A stretch of 64,000 bases of DNA from Bondarzewia mesenterica (taxonomy: Eukaryota > Basidiomycota > Agaricomycetes > Russulales > Bondarzewiaceae): assembly GCA_004802705.1 (NCBI GenBank), contig SGPL01000002.1, positions 1-64,000 on the forward strand, written 5' to 3'. Shown here in pieces: positions 41,178 to 52,829 of the stretch. Positions within the stretch are counted from its first letter, which is position 1. Each line of letters begins with the position of its first letter. A program made the translations under genes and the position numbers. The notes beneath the pieces were generated by a model that was not told the DNA's origin, made no database searches, and was given only the letters and a program-made list of their open reading frames with translations.

Positions 41178-44100
41178 CTACGCACCGTCTATCCAAAAAT
41201 CACGCACAGTCTCGAGCACTTCTATGACCACGTTGCTCCGGTACATCAACCCATGGTCCGCCCCCTTGACCACCTTCACCTCGCACCGCCCCTCGCCCAT
41301 ATTCCTCTCCATCCATCGCACCGCATTCTCGGCAATTTTCTCATCCTTGTCTCCATACCATACGCGCACCCTATGCGGGTATGCAGTATAAGAAAAGCCC
41401 CAGGGTTGCTGATCGTGGTTGAGAATCTGCAACAGGTCGCTGTGGGTACCCTTGGAGGATTCGGCGTGCGACGCAACAATCAGCGCATTGGCAAGTGCCG
41501 CCTGATACGAGCTCGTAGCGGCGATGCTCGCCGAGGGAGACGCTGCTGTGCTTGGAGCAGGCGACCCAATCATCGACGCGGTGCAGAACGACCCGCAGCG
41601 CCAAAGGATACAGAACGACGTCCCGCAGCGCGGCGATTGTGTCCGTTGCTCTGTAGATGGTCCTCCAACCCGAAGTTCTCCTGACCATCCGGCGTCGATG
41701 ATGCGCTTGAATTGGCAGACAATGACCAATCGAGGGAGTCAAACCCCAGGCCGACATCTAATTTCAGCGATTGCGGCATCGAAGACGGAGGTGCGCTCCT
41801 CTTCTTGGTGCCTGTCGACCCTATAGACGTCTTGCCTTTCAACGAGCCCATCGATCTTAGCGCCTTCAACGTGCGTCCTGGACCTACCGTTGGTGACTTG
41901 TCGCCTGGCGGGGACTGCGGCTGTGTATGACCGCCTTTCAGTCGCTCGAGGAAACCTCTCGAAGTCTTTCGCTTGAACGGCGGGGGGATCTGATCTTGAC
42001 TCATGGCGCGATTTCGCGACGACGGGTCGCTTTTCGCCTCCAACGTACTTCGACTGTCGAATCTGCCCTCGAAGTCTCGGAGGTCATCGTAGTCGCTGAA
42101 CACACTGGAACCCAAGCTGGGTCTCGGCAAAGTTTCGTTATTTGATACTCCGGAGCTCGTAGATGGTCGTGTTGCCCACTTCTGACGAATTGGAACAGAA
42201 CGATTGTGGTGGGACGTTGTCGAGGAAGGGGCGTCATATCCAATGCCTTTGTATTGGATAGTTGGAGGTTTTCCCAGCATCCAGGCTTGGATCTTCCATT
42301 CTGCTGCTTGAGCAGTTTTGAGGATACCAGTGGGCACGTATTTGAGCCACTTGTAACCAGCTGGAAGAAAATATGAGAAAAGAACAAATGTAAATCAATA
42401 ATCACACTCACCTGCTTCTGCTCCCCCAACCCAGGGCGCAAGCAGAAGGACATCTCCACGTACTCGATCAGGATGTTTGTTCGCAAAAGAAAGCGCATAA
42501 GGAGCGCCAGCAGAGTGGGCCATGACACTGCACTGATTGATGTTCAGAAGATCGAGAACCTCTTCTACTGCTGACGCCCACTCGGGAATTCCGCGGGCAG
42601 ATTTTGACTTGGGCGTATCGGTGCGACCAAGACCCCATCTAATGATATCATTCTATCAGTTTACGCCGAGTCGAGGACAGAGATCACAAACCTATCAATA
42701 GTGATCAGTCTGATTCCTAAACATTCCGCCATCTCATCATACAGTCCCATGACGTATCGTACACTTCCAAGACCTAAGAACACGACAACAGGGAACCCCG
42801 TAGAGCTGCCCAAATCGGACAAGCTCACATTCAAAGGAGAGTCCATGGAAGCATGAGGGGAGCGCGTGAGTTTCAGCAGAGTCGTTAGGCGAGCGGAGCG
42901 AAGGTATTGAGCAATGGCTTGAGATTGAGTGGCGCGTCCCATTGGAAGGTCGACTGATGGTAGCGCGCGGGTTTCATCCGCAGGAGCCGAGTAAAACGAC
43001 GGTGGAGGGATGCTCTCGAGGTTTGGAGAATTTAGATTGAGAGCACCGTCCGAGAGGACCGAACGGCGATATTGGGGGGGTCGCACCGCCGGTTGCGATA
43101 CAGGTTGCGCAACAGAAGACTCATTCTGATGCTGAAGTGTTCGCCTGACTTCTTCTGCTATGCTGTCCACTGAAGACCGTGAGATCATGTCAGCTTCTTC
43201 TTCAGGTGAGAGTGGCTCAGGCTCGGACTCAGGGTCCTCTTGGACGGTATCATAGCTGTGCCCATGACTGCTGCCATATGTCGACATGCGACCCGTGGAA
43301 GGTCGAGAACGAGTTCGTTGTTCGGGAGGAGCATACGTTCGAATGATCTCGGAGATAGATGGCGCGACGGTTTGAGATGAGGTTTGTCGAAATAATCGAG
43401 GGGATACAGGTGGACTCGCATCATCTACACTGGAGCGAGAAAAGGCTGAGTCGACTGTAATGGTGGAGGTGGACGCAGTGCGACTTTGTGTATGACGATG
43501 CGCATACAGAGTGGAGGGGGATGTCGAGAGAAGCGAGCCGTCGTCCTCGTCGTGGCGATTCTTCTGCTTCGAAGAAGCTTTCCGGGGCAACCCGCCGCCG
43601 AGAGTGATACCAGGGGGTGGAGTCGGTAGTGGTGGTTGATACAGAGGATGAAACCTCTCCTTCCTGCGACTGGTGCGACCAGAGATCCCTCCCCCACCCA
43701 TGAAAAAGTCGTCCACCCCGAAACCGTTCATGCCGTCTACCAAAGCGTCCATAGTTTCGACCCCGGAGACGGGCGCAATGACAAGCGGGTATGGATCGAT
43801 GGACGTTCGCAATGTAGGAAAGTCAATGGGTGTCTGCGGAGGGGTTTCGACCTGCGTATGCGAGGACGAGGCCGAGATACGCAAGTAGGAAAGTCCTTGC
43901 GAATAATCTGGGTAAGCGGTGTCAGGGTTGGTTCGTGAACGACAGCGCGTAGTCTTTGGGGTGACTTCGCCAGCGTTGTTGAAGATTCGGGAATTCAGAT
44001 CGGTGGAATCGAAGGTAGGAAAAGAGTAAGACGAGGTCACCGAATCGTCTTCTGAGTGATCAATGGATGTGTCGTCCCCGCTCCAGCTATTCGATGGAGA

Positions 44101-44352
44101 TGCCGAGATATAATTCGAGTGTGAGCTGACCCACCGTCCACGCTCTGTTCTGTTATCTGTCCGGGAGTTTGAGCTAGAAGCCGGAGAGCGAGGGTAGCGA
44201 TCGAAATAAGACTGATTACGATGAGAGGAATATCTGCCGGGGGAAGAAGGGGTATCAGGAGAGGTGGTTTGCTTGTCTTTCTCACGTCTGAGAGACAGGG
44301 TGGATGATTTCTTGGAGGGAGAGCGGTGGGAAGGTGTGGTGAAGGAGGGCAT
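41178..44352 (-). CDS. Alpha/beta hydrolase with long disordered N-terminus
   Basis: Predicted hydrolase of unknown substrate. About 450 residues of Ser/Thr/Pro-rich, probably disordered sequence precede the fold. The hydrolase starts at FPVVVFLGLGSVRYVMGLYD, continues ECLGIRLITIDR|WGLGRTDTP (split by an intron near 42604-42690), and carries the nucleophile elbow SVMAHSAGAPYAL. A large Ser/Lys-rich insertion of about 200 residues follows LAPWVGGAEAGYKWLKYVP. The core then returns with SSYQAALANALIVASHAESS, RVRVWYGDKDEKIAENAVRW (candidate acid) and EVKVVKGADHGLMYRSNVVI (candidate His). A Ser-Asp-His triad is therefore visible. Around 41570-41620 the frame changes; a 47-base intron with a poor GTCGTT donor could explain it, or a single-base error. 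The end is well supported. Confidence 0.85.
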
Positions 44353-44711
44353 TGATGGGGTAGCGATGAAAGATATTGCAAGCAGAGAGCGTGGTTGACA
44401 AAAGAATGAAATGGGGAGGTTAAGGATACAAGAAAAAGACAGTCATAGACGCGTCTTTGAGACAAGTAACGGTAAGTTGTCAAACAAGTCGATTGCTCCC
44501 TCCCAATACCGCTGGACCCCGTCTCCGGCCTTTGGCCGCCGACTTGGCCGACGCTCCGACACTCTCAAGTTATTAGCTACAATTTTCTGGGAAACACCTC
44601 TGGATCTTCAACTCGAATATGTACAATGACCTCGTTGAACACGTTGTGATATTGCTACAACTACATATCAACAGACAGTGGTGGAAACGTACAATGCAAG
44701 ACACGTGATAC
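44353..44711. other. Intergenic spacer upstream of the hydrolase gene
   Basis: This 359-base stretch lies between the hydrolase start and the F-box gene stop, both on the minus strand, and should hold the hydrolase promoter. Nothing else was seen. Confidence 0.5.
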
Positions 44712-45824
44712 TTAACAGTACACAGGCTCAATAGCTCTCATCAAGCACACATCCAGCACTCGCTTCCGGTCCTCATCAGTCCAGAGTTGGCAAATATGTC
44801 TTCCATCACAAGGGGGACGGAACCCCCGCAAGGTAGGTAGCGCACCCGAGTCCAGAAATGCTATCCACTCTCGTGGCGTCACCCGGACTGCGCGCCCGAA
44901 GATACAAAGCCTCTCCAACTTGGGACAGCACTGCTCGATGTTAGACAATGTGCGACGATTGGTGTCAATCCCAGTGAGCCTCATCTCCACCAAAGATGGG
45001 AATGACATTGCGGCGCTGTCGAAAATGAGCCCCTCGCAATTTGTGCCCCACGCATGGACACGGAGCTCCTCTAGAGAAGAGCTGCAGGACCGTAGTAACA
45101 ACGGGAGATGCGGTTGAAGGTCTGCATCGTCCCTGGCAACGATGTCCAGGTGACGCAAGTCATCCCAAGAAGTAGAGGAAAGGTTAGGAAGATTGCCATT
45201 AACGATGGTCACTTTGTTGAGGGAAAGGTGTGTCAGTCGGAGGGTACCTGGTGCGTCACAGTGGAGAATCGACAATTCGACATAGGAAAGCCGAAGACGA
45301 CGGAGGTTAGAAAACTGACAAGACAGTTTACTGTCCCATACAAGAGAGGCGCTCTTCCGACTGCAAAATGCGGTTGAACTCCCATGGCATGCGTAAGAAA
45401 ACCCGTCAATTGTCAGGTCTTCGAGACAGTGCGGATCCCCGAGAGATGGCAGAAACCTCTCCGCACGAATGGATAGCTCCTCTCTGAGGACAAGGCGCTT
45501 CACGCTCACGGAGCTCAAAAGCAGCCGGATACTCGTGGTATCACAGAACATGAACGTCCTGTCCCCTGCAACAGGACGCAGGTCGAGCGCTTGGACGAGT
45601 GATGCCAAGAATGGGTTGGATACCAGCGTCCGTGCTAGCAAGGCACATGCGCGGTAAGAGTATAGCTGAGGAAAGGCGTAGAGACGCTTCTGCGCATGCC
45701 AGCTCCAAGCTTGCGAAACAAGCGCGAGACGAAGGTAGTCGTTCGACCACCAGTTACCGCAATCGAGGATGACCGGAATGAGGTCGTCGACTAAGCGACG
45801 GCGAGGAGTCGGTGTTGGGTGCAT
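44712..45824 (-). CDS. F-box/LRR-like protein, single exon
   Basis: A 370-residue intronless open frame starting MHPTPTPRRRLVDDLIPVIL. The first ~50 residues (LVDDLIPVILDCGNWWSNDY and LRLALVSQAWSWHAQKRLY) resemble a degenerate F-box, with the LxxLxxVSxxWxxxxxxxLY pattern seen in many Agaricomycete proteins. The rest has irregular leucine-rich repeats (LRRLRLSYVELSIL, LRLTHLSLNKVTIV, LEELRVHAWGTN, CPKLERLCIFGR). If the F-box is functional it would bind Skp1 in an SCF ubiquitin ligase. These families are large and variable in mushrooms, so no target can be inferred. Confidence 0.72.
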   Translation of the reverse strand: MHPTPTPRRRLVDDLIPVILDCGNWWSNDYLRLALVSQAWSWHAQKRLYAFPQLYSYRACALLARTLVSNPFLASLVQALDLRPVAGDRTFMFCDTTSIRLLLSSVSVKRLVLREELSIRAERFLPSLGDPHCLEDLTIDGFSYACHGSSTAFCSRKSASLVWDSKLSCQFSNLRRLRLSYVELSILHCDAPGTLRLTHLSLNKVTIVNGNLPNLSSTSWDDLRHLDIVARDDADLQPHLPLLLRSCSSSLEELRVHAWGTNCEGLIFDSAAMSFPSLVEMRLTGIDTNRRTLSNIEQCCPKLERLCIFGRAVRVTPREWIAFLDSGALPTLRGFRPPCDGRHICQLWTDEDRKRVLDVCLMRAIEPVYC

Positions 45825-46713
45825 GAAGTGGGAATTACACGAAATGTTAATGAAGCCTATGAGTCAATGTTGCAGGTTTATGAGGCCCTGGAACCCACTA
45901 TGAGCAGAGTGAGAGAGAAGGATGACTGACAGAAGGATGGCAAATGGGTTGGGTATCTGGGAAGGGGGTACAGGGCGTGGCGTCATCAAGCTATCTTTAA
46001 ATAAATATGATGAATGGACATGAGGCCTGAGCTATAACCAAAATTAAGGCATGTGAGTGCATATCCTAGGAAGTGACTAGATGGAAGGACGTAACGTGGA
46101 ATGGCTGTTGTGTCCCTCCAAGTCAAGCGGGTATGGTGCGGGGACGAGCTACTTCTAATGCGGTATTTTTGGTGCACCCCGGCTTGCCGCGGCATTCAAG
46201 CCGTTACGGTAGTACGCACGAGCTCATTCTCAATATCTTGATCTGCTTAAGCTTATCACCATCGTACGAAGTCGTAATATAGGGCGCGTCCTTGCTTTTC
46301 AAGTGCTTCAAGTGCACGGAAGAAGAGTACTGTAACGCTGCCAATTCAATGACTCTGATAATATGGGGAGGACACCTGCCAGTAAGCCATTTTTTCTTTT
46401 CTCAGATCTCACAACTTTTCTGTATGTGAAGGTTCTGGTTGGTTTTCTGAGCAGGGCGACTCGGGAGCAGATAACATTGCTTTATCGGCCCGGCTATTTA
46501 TAACATTTTATAGGTGAGTCTGTCATGGCGTGCCGGGCTAAGTGGGTTAGGTCCTGTTAGGTCCCATGGGTTCCGTTATCCACAGATACTGCCGGGGCGA
46601 CCGCTTCTTCATGAGATAAGCTCCCCAGACGCAACACGTTAACTCCTTTGCGTGGAGGTTCTCGCAGGACAGTCGCGTTCTGTGTATAGAGTGGAAGCCC
46701 TTCAAGTTCCGCG
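45825..46713. other. Divergent intergenic region, F-box gene / transporter
   Basis: No gene is supported in these 889 bases. A TATTTATAA-like element at about 46494 lies some 220 bases upstream of the transporter start and could be a TATA box only if the 5' UTR is long. Confidence 0.45.
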
Positions 46714-48726
46714 ATGACTCCCTCAGATCTTCATGACGCGTCTCGTCACTCTTTCAATGCCGTGACCACTGCCGACGACTCTGAGAAACTCTCAGAGGTA
46801 TATGATATCCATAAACCAGTTCCCCATGGAACTGCGGATGTCTTTGAGGACAATGAGGACCATCAGATCCAGTACAAGACGCTCAGTTGGCAGGTGAGAA
46901 TCAGTCCAAAGCAGTGCTCGAGCGGAAAGTCGAAGAAAATCTCACTGTGTTCCCATGATATGTCTATTCTAGTTCGTCAGCTTGCTCATGATCTCGGAGA
47001 TTGTGAGCAATGGAATGCTCTCCCTTCCTAATGCCGTAGCAGTTGTCGGTGAGTCGTTTTCGGTCTGGCTCGAAATCACTGCGGAGGAACACTATGACAT
47101 TGACGCTGTCGCACCCACTGGAAGGTCTTGTTCCGTCCATTCTCTTGACGGTTTTTCTGGGCATCTTCGCGCTATTCACAGCCAAGTTGCTGATTGATTT
47201 CAAGTCAAACCATCCGGATGTCCATAACATGGGTGAAGCGCTCCGCTTCTTTTGACCTAATTTTCTATTCATTTCCTTCTAGGCGATGCGGGATTTTTGA
47301 TATTCGGCCCAGTGGGTGGGGAGATTTTATCTCTTGGTACCATCATTTTCGCCATCTGCGCTATCGTAGGTTGATTATCGAATCGTTTTTATCCTATACT
47401 GACCCGGTTCCATCAGGGTTCCGAATTACTGTCGGGTCAACAAGCCCTCTCGACTCTTTCTAACCAAGGTTTATGTACAATTTTTCTGGTCCTGATATTT
47501 TCGGTTGCCACCTTTCTTCTGGCTTTGCCTCGCACCCTGGACCGCCTCAGCTGGATAGGTTTGTTTAGTGCAGCTATTATCACGCTAGCGGGCGTGGTAG
47601 CCATGATTGGGGCTGGGATTAACCCGACGTCAGCACGTATTGTTGTCGCCACCGTGCCGACAAATTTTTACCAGGCATTCTTAGCTATTACAGGGCCTGT
47701 ACGTCTCTTCTGATATACGCTCCATGAGGTCCGTTTTCTGATTGGGTCGCAGGTTTTTGCCTATGCAGGTTAGTGGCAGTGCTCACTATTCCCGTGGACT
47801 TTCTGACAATTTTGTGCCCTCATGGCGTGGCAGGACACTTCATGTAAGTCATCTGTTCATTGCTTCCTGTGTTCCCATGATCTGACGACCCTTAGGTTCT
47901 TCATTCTAATATCAGAGATGCGGCGACCTCAGGATGCCATGAAGGTTTGGAGTGATACCCATCGATTGCCCCTATCCCCGATTTATTGAAGGCGATCGCA
48001 GGCTGCCTGGGTCTTGCAAGTCTTCGCGACCGTATTTTACGCCGTGTTTAGCGTGGTCATCTATGTCTACTTGGGTAGCACCGTGGAGTCTCCGGCTTTA
48101 CTGTCCCTCCCACCGATCTGGTCCAAAGTCACGTTTGGCATTGCGCTGGCGAACTTCCTCTTGTCAGCGGTCCTATTACTGTCAGCCCTTCCTAGAGTCT
48201 CCGACTTATCATTCCTCCCTCCAGTGCCGGCGCTCTGTACTCCCACACCGCAGCCAAATTAGTCTTCATTCGATTCTTCCGCCATTCGCGGCACGTCTAT
48301 TCGCACACTTTCCTAGGATGGTTTGTGTGGATTTCTCTCTGCTTCGCGGTGGTCGCGGTCGCTTTCATCCTCGCAATTGCGGTCCCGATATTTTCTTATT
48401 TGATTGGTATCGCGGCTGCCTTATTCGCGTCCTGGTACACATATGGTTTGGCCGGGTTTTTCTGGTTGTACGACATTTATCATCTGGAAGGGGGCGCGCG
48501 CGCGTTGAAACGAAGATGGATTGGGACTGCTCTTGCGGTCGCCACGATTCTAGCGGGCGCTTTCATTTGCGTCGCCGGCACCTACGTTTCTATCAAGGTT
48601 AGTTCAGTTTCTTGCCTTGCTCTTCAACCAGACACGGATTAATTGAGTTCATTCTGCCTCCCTTGCGAGCAGTTGATTGTGGAAGCTTATCGAAGCGGGA
48701 TTGTCGGGAAACCATTCACTTGCTAG
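46714..48726 (+). CDS. AAAP-family amino-acid transporter (neutral amino acid permease type)
   Basis: Multispan permease that likely imports neutral or aromatic amino acids with protons, similar to fungal MTR/N-system proteins. A ~60-residue acidic cytosolic N-terminus is followed by the first helix with the family signature LMISEIVSNGMLSLPNAVAV. Successive hydrophobic segments include VVLTVFLGIFALFTAKLLID, IFGPVGGEILSLGTIIFAIC, GLCTIFLVLIFSVATFLLAL, WIGLFSAAIITLAGVVAMIG, AFLAITGPVFAYAGHFMFF, AWVLQVFATVFYAVFSVVIY, FVWISLCFAVVAVAFILAIA and WIGTALAVATILAGAFICVA. About eleven helices are visible. Small introns include a possible 11-15-base exon near 47758-47830, so the exact joins there need RNA evidence. 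The last exon encodes LIVEAYRSGIVGKPFTC with TAG at 48724-48726. Confidence 0.84.
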
Positions 48727-49097
48727 AATTTAGACAATTAGAATACCCTTTCAGACTATCTACTTGAGTTCTATCCGACCTATTCTTAAATGGCCAGTTG
48801 ACGCCTACTGTTATGCCAATAATTTTTATTGTGCACGATCAAGCGTACATATGGGTAGTGTACGCGTCGAGACATAAATTCGCGTATCTACGCACTGACT
48901 TCCTGAAGGTACGAAAGGAATGGTGGCCGTTGGGCGGGCGCGGGAATCTTGGAAACAGCATGCTCGGGGTTGAGAGCGGCGAGCACATCCTAATTACTCC
49001 GGCGCTACTATGTAAGTCGACACCTCAAGGCTCATACACGAGGTATCAAACCCTACATACATTCAACGCGGCGCGTGCACATTCTCTTCATTTCTCA
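48727..49097. other. Intergenic spacer, transporter / acyltransferase
   Basis: This 371-base tandem spacer has no supported coding content. An open frame starting at 48798 that runs into the next gene has no hydrophobic or domain signal and is probably 5' UTR or promoter. Confidence 0.45.
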
Positions 49098-50643
49098 ATG
49101 TCTACTGGACTCTTTGCTAGGAAGATTTCTGACCGGCCCCCGAAGAACTGGGCACAGACGCTGAACGCCATCGCATATGCCGTGGTCTTCAACTTCGGCT
49201 GCTTGATGATCAACGCGTCGCAGTTCGCTTTTCTGCTGCCCCTGAGACTGCTACCATTCGAGTGGGCAGGTCGGTGGTACGATGCTGGGATACGGTACAG
49301 CAAGGGGGCATTCGGCGCGTTGTTGAGTGAGTGGTTATGAGCCTATCTCACAGATGCATGGGTTATTTAATGGTCGCGTGAGGGCAGTCCTGATGTGCCA
49401 ATGGTTCGCTCCAACAAGACTGGTCGTCACATTTGAGCGCGATGACCCTGGTGCGTTTGCGGAAGATGAGATCGCTGGGCTCGTCGTGAAGGACAAGAGT
49501 GGGAAGGTGATAGGCTTGAACCTCCCACACAGGTCTGTGCTGATCGCGAATCATCAAGTGAGCTTTCTGAGTTGCCCCATGCCTTGGTGTCTCTGAAGAT
49601 ATTAACCAGGTGTATGCTGACTGGTGGTACGCATGGTGCTTGACCTATTTCTCGGGAACCCACAGAGATGTGTTCATCGTGCTGAAGAAGAGTCTGAAAT
49701 GGGTCCCTATCGTAGGATGGGTACGTCCTTTGTCCTGCCGGTTTGGGTACACACAGTTGCTTCATGTATCATATTCGAACTACAGGGCATGCAATTCTTC
49801 AACTTCATATTCTTGGCGCGTTCATGGGCGTCCGATCGACTATACCTAGTCAAAAAATTAGCATTCTTGGGGCACCATGCTGAGCAAAGCGACACACCTT
49901 TGACCTTCATCTTGTATCCGGAAGGGACACTCGTGAGCAGCGATACAAAGCCAATAAGCAAGAAGTATGCTGAAAAGATCGGGGTTGTATGTACAATGTG
50001 CTTGGCGGGTTCGGATAAATTCTAATGTGTCCTCTTCAGCACGACATGATGCATACGCTACTGCCAAGATCTACGGGCCTGCAATACAGTCTCCGCACTC
50101 TTTCACCTCGGATACCTAGTCTGCAGCTTATAGATGTCACAGTTGCATATCCTGGTATGTGATTTCACAGAGGTATGGTCTTTCCTCCCAGCTTACGCCT
50201 ATCCAGGAATCCCTCCGTTGGGATATGGGCAGGATTATTACACCTTGCGATCCATCTTCTTCGATCGCATACCCCCACCGTCTATTCATATGCACATCCG
50301 ACGCTTCGACATCGCCAAGGAAGTCCCTATCGGCGATGTATCTAAGAGTGACCCGAACAGCATTCCGAATGGTTCTGCACAGTCGTCAGCCCTGGAAATC
50401 GATGTACCAGAGGACGAAAAGCAGGCCTTCGACGCCTGGCTGCGCCAACGCTGGGTGGACAAGGATCGATTCATGCAGCGATTCCTGGACACCGGGTCTT
50501 TCTCCCCATCCCCCAACCCCCTGCCTCCTGTTGTCATTCCACTAGAGCTACGGCATAGGAGAGAGATCCTGGATGCTTTTTGTTTCTTCATACCCGCCAT
50601 CGCAGGATGGATCTGGTCAAAGCACAGAAACTTTATTGCCTGA
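49098..50643 (+). CDS. Membrane acyltransferase (PlsC/LPLAT, AGPAT-LCLAT1 type)
   Basis: Predicted ER enzyme that transfers acyl groups to lysophospholipids. The start at 49098 gives a short N-terminus, then hydrophobic segments (NAIAYAVVFNFGCLMI and QFAFLLPLRLLPF). The catalytic HX4D motif reads NHQ|VYADWWYAW across an intron (about 49557-49611). KKSLKWVPIVGWGMQFFNFI and the third block TFILYPEGTLVS follow. SPRIPSLQLIDVTVAYPG and DYYTLRSIFFDRIPPPSIHM belong to the LCLAT1/Cst26-like subgroup. A C-terminal hydrophobic segment (FCFFIPAIAGWIW) ends near HRNFIA. At least four introns join in frame. It converges on Tim8. Confidence 0.86.
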
Positions 50644-50874
50644 TATCGCCACTTACATGGTTTGGACTCATCTAAATCTAGCTTCGCTTTCGTTATTATG
50701 CCAACCTGCACTGTGTACTGTTGTCTGTTGTTTTTGGTGTCATCATTCAGGGATGTACAAGGTGAATGTAGTGCTTTACACATAGGAGCCGCGTGTGCAT
50801 CGAGGCCAAGCGTGCACGAGAGGTCATGACAACTTTGCAAGTGGATACATTGTGCGTTAAGCACGCTCTACAGA

Positions 50875-51255
50875 TTAAGACGCCAAGGCGCGCTCGCGCT
50901 GCTGCTCGATCTGCCTGATCATGAACAAGCTGGTATCGAGGAAGCGCTCGACACAATTCGCGAGGCAGTTTTCCTCGCTGTGGGAGAAGCGAGTTGATGG
51001 TGTACCAGTGATGCACCTACATTTAACAGGAAAAAATATTAGTTGTGTGCGGATGGGTTACATTATAAGTTCAATGTGCGCACTTGTCCCAGCACATGCT
51101 AGTGAATGTATGGATGGACTGCTGAACGCGAGCCTGAGTCTGTTCCCGCTCTAAGAAGACTTGAAGCTCTTTCTGAAAGGATGTGTCACTTTCAACAAGA
51201 ATTGTTCGTAGTTGATTTGGCGTACCTGTGTAGCCTCGTCGAAACGGTCAGTCAT
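50875..51255 (-). CDS. TIM8: Mitochondrial intermembrane-space chaperone Tim8
   Basis: Small Tim chaperone that, with Tim13, escorts hydrophobic inner-membrane precursors across the intermembrane space. Three exons (51226-51255, 51084-51172, 50875-51016) with GT-AG introns of 53 and 67 bases give an 86-residue protein. It starts MTDRFDEATQ|KELQVFLERE and continues QARVQQSIHTFTSMCWDKC, ITGTPSTRFSHSEENC and LANCVERFLDTSLFMIRQIE. Both CX3C motifs (CWDKC and CLANC) are intact with the usual spacing. They form the two disulfides after Mia40-dependent import. FLDTSLF and SEENCLANCVERF are characteristic of Tim8 rather than Tim9, 10 or 13. The exons are so short that no single open frame reveals the gene. 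Confidence 0.93.
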
Positions 51256-52829
51256 TGTTCAGTGAGCAAGGGAGATGAAGAAGTGAGAGGACTTGGCGTC
51301 ACGACGCTTGAGAACCGAAAATGCTGGCATTACGTATTTTCCCTTACTGTACGCCCACCGGTTATTCAGATCGGGTATTTTGGTAACACAACAGTACTAG
51401 ATGGTGTATAACATCAACAGATTGTTCCAAGATTGTTCAGCTATGATACAGCCAAGTAATGTAGCATGCCTACGATGATCTCTTGAACGTAGGCATAGAG
51501 AGTATCGCAGTGGCACAGCTAAGTATAATTATCGAGATGCTTGTACCCATGGAAAAGAAGGACGGAGACTATAGTCTGCTACCGTATAAATTGGGCACGT
51601 CAGAAGTCAGACCATGTAAATGGTTTGCGTGTTCTTGAAGTTCAGTAACATTTCAATATACAGTACAGTTATGTACTCGACACGCAGCTCTTCTTCGGCT
51701 TCGTCGGCCTTTACCAGATCTGAAAGGAAAATCAGAACCGTCCAGGTTCAAACGGCCCGTTCAATAAAGTCGACAGTTGGAAGGAGGTTGCCACGAGCAG
51801 TCCTGAGGGTCTTTTTAACCGTTCCGAAAGGCCCGGGTGGGATCGACAGGGACGTAGAGCATGGAATACGGCCGGGTCATGTATCAATTCGATATTGTGT
51901 TCGGAAGGCCAGCACGGCTCCACAATGACAATTGTATGACTTTCATTCTGAGATACTTTCGATGCGAGCACAAACGTGCACCTAGCATGATCGATCACAA
52001 CACAATACGAGCCGCACCCACTGGTGGAAGGCTTTCAAGCCGCTGCGAAGATCAAAACTCTCAGGGGGCTCTGTTATCAGAGAAGACGAACGTGACGCTA
52101 TGGAGACCTAGAAAACTGTCCATGGCCCATATGTAGTAGACTGATTGGCAATCGAAATGTCAAATGTTAAAAGGGGGCTTCCAGGAAATCCAGGTCCGCC
52201 ATGAGGTTTGCGAAAATGAGAACGGTGCTCAGGTTGGCTTGCAGTCGAGCTGGGGCGGTAGTAGTACTTACGGTCACTACAGAAGAACTGTTGCGCGGGC
52301 GTTCGAGTCATAAACGACTTCGAGTTTTTGCTTCCGCGATCTCGAACTACGTACTTTTTAGAAATTGGTCAGCAATCCCCGATTGCCTAGTTTGTCAATG
52401 CAGGTCAATCTATCCCTTCCACAATATTTTTTTACGTCGAGAATACTTCGCTCGGTCTTCCGTCGACCACGACGGTCTCGTTCCAATCCGACGCTTGTTC
52501 TTATCCTTCACTTCCATTTCATGGCTCGTGATTGCATGCCACTCCCATTTTTCTGGCATGATCTTGCCGCCTTTTGAACGCTCGTACCTTCCGAGCAACA
52601 GTCGTGCGAATGGCCTATTGCTTACACGTGAGCTGCGTTCAATAATTTGGTCTTCCTACAACGATAACTGGCGATGGAGGACTCAACGCCGCACAGCATT
52701 GCCTCGTGCCGTCCCATTTGCTTCTCATGGCCTCGTGCTCTTTCCTTTCCGCTTTCACCTACCGTTTCCGTCGGGTTAATGTCGTTCATAGCTTTGTAGG
52801 TCCATTTCGCACCCTCACTCGTTTTTTCG
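51256..52829. other. Large divergent intergenic region, Tim8 / Ies1-B
   Basis: These 1,574 bases hold no gene I can support. Open frames on both strands at 51620-52136 and 52201-52779 show no domain, codon bias or consistent splice structure. The Tim8 promoter should be at the left end and the Ies1-B promoter at the right. Confidence 0.45.

Noticed and set aside
41500..41760. Frameshift in the alpha/beta hydrolase
   Set aside because: Not listed as a firm frameshift because a 47-base GT..AG intron at about 41559-41605 also restores the frame; evidence is evenly balanced.
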